Of a stretch of 64,000 bases of DNA, positions 1-7,776 are shown one piece after another. A program made the position numbers and the translations under genes. How positions within the stretch are numbered: position 1 is the stretch's first letter; every line of letters starts with the position of its first letter. Location of the stretch: assembly GCA_934202965.1 (NCBI GenBank), contig CAKPYN010000010.1, forward strand, positions 10,895 to 74,894. Direction: 5' to 3'. Origin of the DNA: an uncultured Megasphaera sp. Lineage in GTDB: Bacteria > Bacillota > Negativicutes > Veillonellales > Megasphaeraceae. The notes beneath the pieces were generated by a model. It was not told the DNA's origin and did not search any database. It worked only from the letters and a program-made list of their open reading frames with translations.

Positions 1-94
1 ACTTATTAGGCGTATTTTATTTATAAAGCGTATTCCATTTGTTATAATGTGCTTATAAATATAAAAGATATTCCTTATTTTTAATACAGTATCA

Positions 95-123
95 TTGACT
101 AGGTTATGAGATTACTGTATAGT
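95..123 (+). promoter_or_regulatory. Promoter of the thiE-like gene
   Basis: TTGACT at 95-100 and TATAGT at 118-123 are separated by 17 bases, a good housekeeping promoter. It lies about 60 bases upstream of the GTG start at 182. The rest of bases 1-181 is very AT-rich and shows no gene and no thiamine riboswitch. Confidence 0.5.
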
Positions 124-181
124 TATATATATAGATTTATTCTTGTTATAATACAATATTATGTAATCAGGTGATATTATC

Positions 182-781
182 GTGTTAAAAGTAGCTGCAA
201 TTACCAATCACGAACTTGCCACGACGAATTATTGGGATCAGCTGGAACAAATTGCTTCCTCTGATGTAGATTTCATCGTCCTTCGTGAAAAAAACCTGTC
301 CGAAGAAGATTACACGAATTACGCAAAACGGGCCTTGCGATTATGCAATATCCACGACAAAACGTGTATTCTTCATCATTTCGGCAAAGCCGCCATTCGG
401 CTCCATGTACCTCGTTTTCAATGCTCTCTGAGCTATTTGGAAACACATTCTTCGCTGCTCTATTATATGACAACCTTAGGCGTATCCGTTCATACTCCGG
501 AAGAAGCCAAACGGGCAGAAGAACTGGGAGCTACGTATATTATGGCCAGCCATGTATTTCCTACGGCCTGCAAAAAAACTTTGCCACCTATTCAGCCGCA
601 AACGGTAAAAGATATCTGCAATGCTGTATCTATTCCTGTATATGCATTAGGCGGTATTTCACCACAAACGGTAACGGAACTACATGATGTTCCCATTACC
701 GGTGTCGCTTTAATGTCCGGACTCATGACCTGTCATGATGTACCCACTTACGTTCGTGAATTAAAAGAGCAAGCCAAATAA
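182..781 (+). CDS. thiE: Thiamine phosphate synthase / TenI-like protein
   Basis: This 199-residue protein has the TIM-barrel layout of the ThiE/TenI family. It begins with an LREK motif near residue 35, has a GVSVHT segment near residue 101, and ends with the phosphate-binding ALGGIS segment near residue 160. ThiE couples the hydroxymethylpyrimidine and thiazole halves into thiamine phosphate; TenI relatives only aromatise the thiazole. The start is GTG at 182 behind AGGTGA. It lies far from thiSFGH at 18.5-21.4 kb and has no TPP riboswitch, so which of the two roles it has is uncertain. The next gene follows after 13 bases and probably shares the transcript. Confidence 0.75.
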   Translation: MLKVAAITNHELATTNYWDQLEQIASSDVDFIVLREKNLSEEDYTNYAKRALRLCNIHDKTCILHHFGKAAIRLHVPRFQCSLSYLETHSSLLYYMTTLGVSVHTPEEAKRAEELGATYIMASHVFPTACKKTLPPIQPQTVKDICNAVSIPVYALGGISPQTVTELHDVPITGVALMSGLMTCHDVPTYVRELKEQAK

Positions 782-794
782 CGAGGTGTATACG

Positions 795-1316
795 ATGACT
801 CAGGCTTACGTCATTATTGACATGCAAAATGATTTTATTAGCGGTCCCTTGGGCACGCAGGAAGCCCAAGGGATTATTCCTCTAATAGAAGAAAAAATCA
901 TGGCCAGCAAGAAAAACACAGAGATTCAAACGGACATTATCTTTACACAAGATACGCATGATGACCAGTATTTACAGACACAAGAAGGCAAAAAGCTGCC
1001 TGTACCGCACTGTATAAAAGATACGAAAGGCTGGCAGATTTGCAAACAGCTGCTTCCGTATACGTTATTTGCAACGATACTAGAAAAAAACACATTTGGA
1101 TGCACGGAACTAGTACCGGAAGCTGCAGCATATGATCGCATCGTTCTGATGGGCGTATGTACAGATATTTGCGTTATTTCTAATGCGATGCTGCTCAAAG
1201 CCTTTTATCCGGAAAAGGAAATTTGCGTAGATAGCCGCTGTTGTGCCGGCGTCACGCCAGAAAGCCATATTAATGCATTACAAGCAATGAAATCCTGTCA
1301 AATTGGCATTTTATAA
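795..1316 (+). CDS. Isochorismatase-family cysteine hydrolase (nicotinamidase-like)
   Basis: A 173-residue cytoplasmic hydrolase of the isochorismatase/nicotinamidase fold. The N-terminal VIIDMQNDF supplies the catalytic Asp, and VLMGVCTDICV near residue 118 carries the catalytic Cys. The ATG at 795 is preferred over the GTG at 786, because GAGG at 783-786 then sits 8 bases upstream. The family includes nicotinamidases that feed NAD salvage; the sequence alone does not fix the substrate. It follows the thiE-like gene in the same direction and ends in a strong terminator. Confidence 0.75.
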   Translation: MTQAYVIIDMQNDFISGPLGTQEAQGIIPLIEEKIMASKKNTEIQTDIIFTQDTHDDQYLQTQEGKKLPVPHCIKDTKGWQICKQLLPYTLFATILEKNTFGCTELVPEAAAYDRIVLMGVCTDICVISNAMLLKAFYPEKEICVDSRCCAGVTPESHINALQAMKSCQIGIL

Positions 1317-1355
1317 AACACAAGGGCTGTCTACGATAGCCCTTGTGTTTTATTA
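1315..1355. terminator. Bidirectional terminator
   Basis: A 14-base perfect inverted repeat (AAAACACAAGGGCT and its complement) has T-runs on both strands. It serves the forward hydrolase gene and the reverse dehydrogenase remnant, which converge here. Confidence 0.9.
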
Positions 1356-1362
1356 TAACTAA

Positions 1363-2370
1363 TTACATACAAGACTCATATATCTGTTGTATTTCTTCTT
1401 TAGAAAATACCTTAGGATGTGACATAATCGCTCCTCGCGAAGAGCGCATCGCGTTTTTAACCAACCAGGGAATATCAGTATCTTGCGCGCCTTCCTGCGC
1501 CAGCGTCGTCGGCAGTTCCCATAATGCAATAAACGACTGCAGTATAGGGACTAGATCTCGTTCGTCTCTGCCTCCTAATTGGTTAGAAATACTCGCAAAT
1601 CGTTGTGGTGCCGCATCAATAGAACGGGAAAAAATAATCGGCGTCAAAACCGCTAGGCCCCGTCCATGCGTCACATTACGCAGACCGCTCAGCGGATGTT
1701 CCAAACCATGCGGAGCCGTAACGCCGGATAAAGCAATACTCATACCGCCTAATGTACTGCATAAGGCCAATCCTTCCCAAGCCGCTGGCGTCATCCCCGA
1801 CGAAATTTGCCGCGCATACCGGTTAAAAAGCTGCATGCCATACAATGACTGCATTTCTGTCATCGGACTGCACGCACTGGATAAATAGGCTTCCATATGA
1901 TGACACAATGCATCAAACGCTACGGCTGCCAAAACATGTACTGGCATGCCTGTCATCGTACTGGGGTCAATAATAGCCAAAGACGGTAAAATATTTCGTG
2001 TATATAACGCCCGTTTATCATGCATTTCTTCATCCGTCAATACTGCAAAGGGCGTACATTCACTCCCGGTTCCGCATGTTGTCGGTATAGCAACAATCGG
2101 CAATGCCGTGACGCCTTGTTTCCGTCTTTTAATATATTCTCCTAAAAAGCCTTCATTGCAGGCCGCAAAGGCAATTCCTTTTGCACAGTCTATAACGCTG
2201 CCGCCACCGACAGCTATCACAAACTGCGCCTGCATTGCTTTGGCTGCAGCCGCTCCTTTTTGTACTTCCCGGAACCCTGGATTAGGCAGCACTTCCGAAA
2301 AAATCTCATAGCTAATGTTCTGTTCCTGCAGTGACGTTTCTATGCGTTTTAAAACACCGCTTCGCATGGC
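1363..2370 (-). pseudogene. Iron-containing alcohol dehydrogenase, 5'-truncated
   Basis: Homology to Fe-dependent alcohol dehydrogenases runs from a segment reading AMRSGVLKRI through the NAD-binding GGGSVID motif, PTTCGTGSE, and the metal ligands in FDALCHHMEAY and TAPHGLEHPLSG to a normal C-terminus. The first 40-50 residues of the family, with the first Rossmann strand and the start codon, are missing. Open frame continues to about 2481, but that part is the antisense of the AMP-ligase remnant and is not dehydrogenase-like. No ribosome site precedes a plausible internal ATG. I read this as a pseudogene cut by the junction at 2371-2392. Confidence 0.75.
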
Positions 2371-2392
2371 ACTGCCGCCTGCAGACTGCCTG

Positions 2393-2920
2393 AAAAAAAT
2401 CGGCAGTATCGGCATTGCGATCCCCGGCGGCATCTTCCATATCATGGAAGATGAACATACGGAAATTACAAAGCCAAACATTCCCGGTGAATTATGCTAT
2501 GAAGGGCCTAATGTTACCTTGGGCTATGCCCAATGCGCCGAAGACCTGGCACGCGGCGACGAACGCCACGGCCGCCTTTTGACGGGCGATATCGCTTACG
2601 TCGATGAAGATGGATTTTATTATATTACAGGCCGCAAAAAACGCTTCGTCAAAATCATGGGCAAACGCGTAAACATGGACGAAATAGAACAGCTTTTCAA
2701 GAATACGTTTACAACTGGTGATTTTGCCGCAACGGGCCATGATGATGATTTATGGATTTTTACAACAGCTCCGGAAACCGACATTTCTTCGTTAGAAGAT
2801 TTCCTGGCTAAAAAAACATCGCTTCATCCCAGCTGGTTTACAATCCGCCACATAGATACCATTCCCAAAAATTCTTCCGGCAAAACACAATATACCGCTT
2901 TGTTGGAACTGATAAGGTAG
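2393..2920 (+). pseudogene. AMP-dependent acyl-CoA synthetase/ligase, C-terminal remnant
   Basis: The remnant begins inside the adenylate-forming enzyme fold at the GSIGIAIPGG segment. It keeps the aspartate of LLTGDIAYVDEDGF, the hinge region GRKKRFVKIMGKRVN, and the C-terminal lysine segment PKNSSGKTQY. The larger N-terminal domain with the ATP P-loop and the substrate pocket is absent, so it should not be catalytic. Upstream sequence in the same frame is the antisense of the dehydrogenase. It ends 10 bases before rpoN, so it may still be transcribed with rpoN if a new promoter exists. Confidence 0.75.
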
Positions 2921-2930
2921 CTGTTGCATT

Positions 2931-4211
2931 ATGGCAATGGATGCTCATATTTCCCTTTCGCAGGAACAACTGCAAAAACTTTCAGCCAATCAGATTCAAT
3001 CACTGCAGATTTTATCTATGTCTGCGGAAGACCTGCGCGACATGCTGCAAAAGGAATCAGAAGAAAATCCTTTTATGGATTATCATCCTGTCTCCTCGCA
3101 GGACGGCGCATCTGAATTTCTCAATTTTGTCGCCGCACCGGAAAAAGACCGCATTAAAAATTTTATTCTAGAACAACTAAACCCAAGCCAATACAGCCGT
3201 CCTGTCTGGGCCTTGCTGACCTATTTGGCACAATGCGTGGATGACAACGGCTATTTGACAGTGACAGAAGAAGAATTATCCTGCAAATTTCCACTGCCGC
3301 CGGGACTGTTTGCAGACTGTCTGCAGATTTTGCAGCAGCTCAATCCTGCCGGTATCTGCGCCGCGTCGCTGCAGGAATGTCTGCTGCTGCAGCTGGCCCG
3401 CAAAAACAAACTAACGCCGTTAGCCAAAAAAATCATTTGCCATCATTTGGATGATGTCGGAAACGGGCGCATCAATGCGATTTGCAGTGCGCTTCATAGT
3501 TCCAAAAGCAAACTGCTGCCCGTCGTGCGCCTGATTAAACGCCTGGAACCGACGCCGCTCAAGGGACTGTTTGACACCGTCGATTCCTACGTCGTACCCG
3601 ATGTCATCATTCGTTTTACGGAAACCGGCGACTATGAAATCCATCTCAATGATTCATGGATTACATCGTATTCCCTAAGCGATTACTACACGCATATGAT
3701 GCACTCAGCGACAGATCCGGATATAAAATCGTATTTTAAAGAAAAATATACACGGTGTTATATGATGCTTCACAATATTGAACGCCGCCGGAAAACGCTG
3801 ACTGTATTGACTGACGCAATTTGGAACTGGCAGTACAGCTATGTACAAGCGCATCATGCCCTGCGTCCCATGACGCTCAAAGATATTTCCCAAAAAACAG
3901 GGCTGCACATTTCTACTATCAGCCGTTCCATCAAAGACAAATATGTACAAACTCCCTGGCGGACCATTTCGTTTAAATCATTATTTCAAAGCCCCCTGCA
4001 CCATGGGGACAAAAATCTATCCAAAGATGCCGTAAAAACATCCTTAAAGCGTTTGATTCGCCAAGAAAACCGTCGAAAACCCTACAGCGACTCTCAGCTG
4101 ACAGTACTCTTGACACAGCAGTTTGGCATCCCTATTTCGCGGCGCGTCATTCAAAAATACCGCCGCATGTTACACATTGCCAATTCATATGAACGCAGAA
4201 TACTCGACTAA
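2931..4211 (+). CDS. rpoN: RNA polymerase sigma-54 factor
   Basis: A 426-residue sigma-54. The glutamine-rich region I (QEQLQKL, NQIQSLQIL) that contacts activators is at the N-terminus. The core-binding and helix-turn-helix domains follow, with LKDISQKTGLHISTISRSI near residue 310. The C-terminal RpoN box reads SRRVIQKYRRML, a variant of the usual ARRTVAKYR. It is somewhat shorter than the typical 450-480 residues because the linker after region I is short. Sigma-54 directs transcription from -24/-12 promoters and needs AAA+ activators; two are encoded in this window, at 4365 and 31033. Its 5' context was altered by the deletion at about 2380. Confidence 0.93.
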   Translation: MAMDAHISLSQEQLQKLSANQIQSLQILSMSAEDLRDMLQKESEENPFMDYHPVSSQDGASEFLNFVAAPEKDRIKNFILEQLNPSQYSRPVWALLTYLAQCVDDNGYLTVTEEELSCKFPLPPGLFADCLQILQQLNPAGICAASLQECLLLQLARKNKLTPLAKKIICHHLDDVGNGRINAICSALHSSKSKLLPVVRLIKRLEPTPLKGLFDTVDSYVVPDVIIRFTETGDYEIHLNDSWITSYSLSDYYTHMMHSATDPDIKSYFKEKYTRCYMMLHNIERRRKTLTVLTDAIWNWQYSYVQAHHALRPMTLKDISQKTGLHISTISRSIKDKYVQTPWRTISFKSLFQSPLHHGDKNLSKDAVKTSLKRLIRQENRRKPYSDSQLTVLLTQQFGIPISRRVIQKYRRMLHIANSYERRILD

Positions 4212-4227
4212 TCCATGCACTGTCCAC

Positions 4228-4288
4228 AAGGCAATGACAAGAGCCGATGATTTCTATAGAAATAGGACATCTATCTTGACATTGCCTT
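4228..4288 (+). terminator. Long hairpin after rpoN
   Basis: AAGGCAATGaCAAGA (4228-4242) is mirrored by TCTTGaCATTGCCTT (4274-4288), giving a 15-base stem with one mismatch. A short TTTATTA tract follows, so it may end rpoN transcripts. Its right arm contains the -35 box of the next gene, so termination and the new promoter overlap physically. Confidence 0.5.
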
Positions 4289-4304
4289 TATTACATAGGA
4301 TACT
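4276..4304 (+). promoter_or_regulatory. Promoter of the sigma-54 activator gene
   Basis: TTGACA at 4276-4281 and GATACT at 4299-4304 are 17 bases apart. This is a housekeeping-type promoter, consistent with activator genes not being sigma-54 dependent themselves. Confidence 0.6.
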
Positions 4305-4364
4305 TTTACTGTAATAGAAATATATTCAGTATGTAATCATCTTAAAAGGAAGGGGGATACTACA

Positions 4365-5822
4365 ATGGTACACACAAAAGAAATCTTTTCTACCATAGCC
4401 GAAGCAGCCGAACGTCTCAGCGCGATTATTGAGCATTCGTTTGACGGTATTTTTATTACCGATAAAAATGCCAATGTGCTGCGTATTAATCATGCGTATG
4501 AAGACATCACAGGGTTAAAAAGTGAAGAAGTCCTGGGAAAAAACATGGCAGATTTGGTAAAAGGGAAACTCATTTCTCAGTCCGGCAGTCTGATTGTCGC
4601 CCGCACTAAAAAACCGGTCACACTGCAGCAACGGTTTAAATCTGGAAAAGAAGCACTCGTAACCAGCTCCCCTATTTTTGATAAAAACGGCACACTGATT
4701 ATGATTGTTACCAATGTTCGCGATTTAACAGAAATCTATAATTTAAAAGAAATTGTCCAAGAAAAAACAGATGCTATGGAACGGTTGCGTTTGGAATTGG
4801 CACATATTCAAAATCCCGAATCAGAACAAGAAGTCATTGCCAAAGATGAAACGACACTCGCTGCAATCTTGCTAGCCAATCGAGTAGCACCTATGGACAC
4901 AACGGTTATATTGTTAGGCGAAACTGGTGTCGGCAAAGAAGTGATGGCCCGCTATATTTATCAACACAGCCACCGTATCAAAAATAGTTTTATCAAAGTC
5001 AACTGTGGCGCCATTCCGGAAAGCTTAATTGAAAGTGAATTGTTTGGCTATGAAAGCGGGGCTTTTACGGGGGCCAATCGATCCGGAAAAATCGGTTTAT
5101 TTGAATTAGCAAACAAAGGGACGCTATTTTTAGATGAAATCGGGGAACTGCCCAAAGACATGCAGGTAAAACTGCTGCGAGCACTACAGGAACAAGAAAT
5201 CATGCGTATTGGCGGCACGAAGCCAATAAAAATCAATGTTCGGGTTATCGCTGCTACCAACCGCAACCTAGAATAAATGGTAAAAAAAAGCGAATTTCGT
5301 GAGGATTTATATTACCGATTAACGGTTTTCCCCATTTCGATTCCGCCACTGCGACTCCGCAAAAAAGATATTACGCCATTAGCCTTATCTTTCTTAACTA
5401 AGCTCAATCAAAAATATAGCTTTAAAAAGTATTTTTCCGATATTTCCATTCAGCTTCTCAACGAATATAATTGGCCCGGCAATATTCGTGAATTAAAAAA
5501 CATTGTCGAACGAGCCATTATTATTAGTTCCAGTGATGAAATCTGTCCGGAAGATTTACATTTACTTCATCAAAGCCAGCCGATTATTATTTCCAGCCCA
5601 GCCCATCCGGATACACGCCAGCAGAAAGACGAAGCAGCGATACAGCTCCCGGTTGACTTACAAGACACACTAGCTCATATGGAATATCAATACTTAACAG
5701 CGGCTTACCAACAATGCGGCAATGTGCGAGATGCAGCCCACGCCTTGGGCATTACACCTTCAACCTTTGTCCGCAAGCGAAAAAAATACGAAGAAACACA
5801 TCCTGCAACTGCTACGTCTTAG
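4365..5822 (+). pseudogene. PAS-domain sigma-54 activator interrupted by an in-frame TAA
   Basis: Read through the TAA at 5274-5276, this is a complete 485-codon activator. It has a PAS domain (residues about 15-125), then an AAA+ domain with Walker A GETGVGKE, the sigma-54 contact loop ESGAFTGA, and Walker B TLFLDEIGELP. Sensor I is ATNRNLE, followed by the arginine-finger segment FREDLYYRL and GNIREL, and a Fis-type helix at the C-terminus. The stop falls just after sensor I and in the same frame. The upstream product therefore lacks arginine fingers, sensor II and DNA binding, and should be inactive. The start at 4365 is behind GGAAGGGGG. Its target is unknown. Confidence 0.8.
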
Positions 5823-5835
5823 CCGCTTTATTTTA

Positions 5836-5864
5836 TTGACATATGTCATCTACAATCTTATAAT
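5836..5864 (+). promoter_or_regulatory. DUF134 promoter with palindromic operator over the -35 box
   Basis: TTGACA (5836-5841) and TATAAT (5859-5864), exactly 17 bases apart, form a consensus promoter. The -35 box is the left half of the perfect palindrome TGACATATGTCA (5837-5848). The same palindrome, extended to 24 bases, covers the -10 box of the NifX-like gene at 54306-54329. A repressor or activator bound here would directly compete with RNA polymerase. That DUF134 itself binds it is my inference. Confidence 0.7.
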
Positions 5865-5897
5865 AATAGCTGAATTCATCATAAAGGGGGGATTTCC

Positions 5898-6254
5898 ATG
5901 CCGAGACCGCCGCGCTGCCGCCGTGTCTGTTCGTTGCCAACGTCCGATGAGTTTGCGCCTTCAGGCTGTTCTCAGGATGCGGCTGTTGTCATCATGCACA
6001 TCGACGAATACGAAGTCATCCGTCTTATCGATTTAGTCGGTCTGACACAAGAACAATGCGCCGCTCAAATCAATGTTTCACGTACGACCGTAACGGGTAT
6101 TTATGATACGGCCCGGCATAAATTAGCCGATGCCCTCGTCCATGGAAAACGTCTTCTTATTGAAGGCGGCCATATAAAACTTTGTGAACATGCCGGCTCT
6201 TGCTGTCACCATACGTGCTGTCATGCCGGAAAAAATAATCCAAAAGGAGATTGA
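5898..6254 (+). CDS. DUF134 (UPF0251) family DNA-binding protein
   Basis: A 118-residue member of the DUF134/UPF0251 family. It starts with the hallmark MPRPPRCRRV. A sigma-factor-like helix-turn-helix follows at residues 50-85 (GLTQEQCAAQINVSRTTVTG), and the tail is rich in Cys and His (CEHAGSCCHHTCCH) and may bind metal. The family regularly neighbours Mrp/NBP35 and NifX/NifB-like genes, as it does here. The ribosome site AAGGGGGGA precedes the ATG at 5898. The gene ends inside the ribosome site of the next one, so the two are cotranscribed. It is the best candidate to bind the palindrome in its own promoter. Confidence 0.85.
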   Translation: MPRPPRCRRVCSLPTSDEFAPSGCSQDAAVVIMHIDEYEVIRLIDLVGLTQEQCAAQINVSRTTVTGIYDTARHKLADALVHGKRLLIEGGHIKLCEHAGSCCHHTCCHAGKNNPKGD

Positions 6255-6259
6255 TATTT

Positions 6260-7099
6260 ATGAGTGAAAATTGTACACATGACTGTTCCAGCTGCGGCAG
6301 CAATTGCAGCAGCCGCACTGAACCGCAAAACCTGCAAGCGCCACCTCATGCAGGTACGCATGTAAAACACGTCATCGCGGTTGTCAGCGGCAAAGGCGGG
6401 GTCGGCAAATCCCTTGTCACGTCACTAATGGCTGTACAAATGCGCCGCCGCGGTTTTAAAACGGCTATTTTGGATGCAGATATTACAGGCCCGTCTATTC
6501 CAAAAGTATTTGGCATTACCGATCGTGCCACAGGGGATGAAACTGGCATTCTTCCCGTAAAAACAAAAACAGGTATTGAAGTCATGTCCATGAACTTATT
6601 ATTGGAAGACGCTGCTGCACCGGTTGTATGGCGTGGTCCGGTCATCGCAGGCGCTGTAAAGCAATTTTGGACAGATGTTATGTGGGGCGATATTGATTAC
6701 ATGTTTGTCGATATGCCTCCAGGAACCGGTGATGTACCGCTGACAGTATTCCAGTCTTTGCCTGTAGACGGCATTCTCGTTATTACGTCCCCGCAGGAAC
6801 TCGTTTCTTTAATTGTGGAAAAAGCGTTAAAAATGTCCGAAATCATGCATGTTCCTGTTTTGGGCTTAATCGAAAATATGAGCTATTTCGAATGTCCAAA
6901 CTGTCATGAAAAACATGAAATTTTTGGGCCTAGCCATGTGGAAGCATCGGCACAAAAATATGAAATTCCTCATACGGCAAAACTTCCGATTGATCCAGAA
7001 TTTGCAGCACACTGCGACAAAGGCGATATCGAAAGTTATCCGGCTGATTATTTAGGCGATACAGCTTCTTTCTTAGAAGGCGTGTTAGGAAACGATTAA
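6260..7099 (+). CDS. Mrp/NBP35-family iron-sulfur carrier ATPase
   Basis: A 279-residue P-loop ATPase of the Mrp/NBP35/ApbC group, which assembles and transfers [4Fe-4S] clusters in the cytoplasm. The N-terminus has a Cys-rich patch (CTHDCSSCGSNC). The deviant Walker A SGKGGVGKS lies near residue 40, DMPPGTGD is the switch region, and the C-terminal CPNCHEKHE holds the CxxC that binds the bridging cluster. The ATG at 6260 is chosen because AAGGAGA sits 9 bases upstream. It is coupled to DUF134 and terminated by a clear hairpin. Confidence 0.88.
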   Translation: MSENCTHDCSSCGSNCSSRTEPQNLQAPPHAGTHVKHVIAVVSGKGGVGKSLVTSLMAVQMRRRGFKTAILDADITGPSIPKVFGITDRATGDETGILPVKTKTGIEVMSMNLLLEDAAAPVVWRGPVIAGAVKQFWTDVMWGDIDYMFVDMPPGTGDVPLTVFQSLPVDGILVITSPQELVSLIVEKALKMSEIMHVPVLGLIENMSYFECPNCHEKHEIFGPSHVEASAQKYEIPHTAKLPIDPEFAAHCDKGDIESYPADYLGDTASFLEGVLGND

Positions 7100-7118
7100 T
7101 ACTTCGTGCTATATAAGC

Positions 7119-7158
7119 AAAAAAGAAGGCATCTCTATGAGATACCTTCTTTTTTTAT
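7119..7158 (+). terminator. Terminator after the Mrp-like gene
   Basis: An AAAAAAGAAGG stem is mirrored by CCTTCTTTTTTT with a short GAGAT-type inner stem. The T-run and position 20 bases after the stop codon make this a strong intrinsic terminator. Confidence 0.88.
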
Positions 7159-7183
7159 GCGCTGGCACAGATATAATCAGATA

Positions 7184-7666
7184 TTACTGAGCCGCCCGTA
7201 CATTAACACTCACAATATAAAAATTTTGCACATCAAAGGATAAGCAGTTGCCATTAACATCATCATATTCATACAATGATTTATCATTGTAATTATATAA
7301 ATGGTCTGCCTGTCCATATGTATTATTTAAAACATCTGCTGTCATACCCACGGCCACACCATCGGGCGTCGATAAATTATCGCTGGTACAAGTTACATAA
7401 ACAGTGGTTGCATCACTTTCCCGAAAACCTACAAGCAAATGATTTTCATAGTTATATTCTATGTAATTGACGCCTGTATCAGAGGTCACATGTTCTGAGG
7501 CCGTCGGCTGTCCGTATACGCCTTCTACATAATCAATGGTACATCCCGGACTAACACCACCAACGGCAATTTGATCCACTGTAACTTGGGCAAAACAAAT
7601 GCCTGATATCCATAAGGCTGCCCAACTAAGACATGCAGCAGCTATACTGCGAATATAGTTTGTCAT
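7184..7666 (-). CDS. Small secreted protein with a duplicated motif
   Basis: A 160-residue protein with an N-terminal signal peptide (hydrophobic stretch about residues 8-25, cleavage likely after ICFAQ). The mature part holds two related units: VGGVSPGCTIDYVEGVYGQP near residue 35 and VAVGMTADVLNNTYGQA near residue 104. The pattern GMT...L...YGQP also occurs once in the secreted protein at 48687, so the two are probably distant paralogues. I recognise no enzyme family. The motif resembles that of small periplasmic BamE-like domains, but this is weak. It is read from its own short region behind the terminator at 7739. Confidence 0.7.
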   Translation of the reverse strand: MTNYIRSIAAACLSWAALWISGICFAQVTVDQIAVGGVSPGCTIDYVEGVYGQPTASEHVTSDTGVNYIEYNYENHLLVGFRESDATTVYVTCTSDNLSTPDGVAVGMTADVLNNTYGQADHLYNYNDKSLYEYDDVNGNCLSFDVQNFYIVSVNVRAAQ

Positions 7667-7738
7667 TCTCTCCTCATACTCCTTATTCTACGTATGTGTA
7701 TCGTGCTTATTATATACCTATTCGCAGTACAGAACAAA

Positions 7739-7774
7739 TAAAAAGCAGAAACGCCTATTCGTTTCTGCTTTTTT
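7739..7774 (-). terminator. Terminator after the L,D-transpeptidase gene
   Basis: AAAAGCAGAAAC (7741-7752) pairs with GTTTCTGCTTTT (7761-7772). On the reverse strand it is followed by T-rich sequence and lies just past the stop codon of the gene ending at 7777. Confidence 0.88.
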
Positions 7775-7776
7775 AT

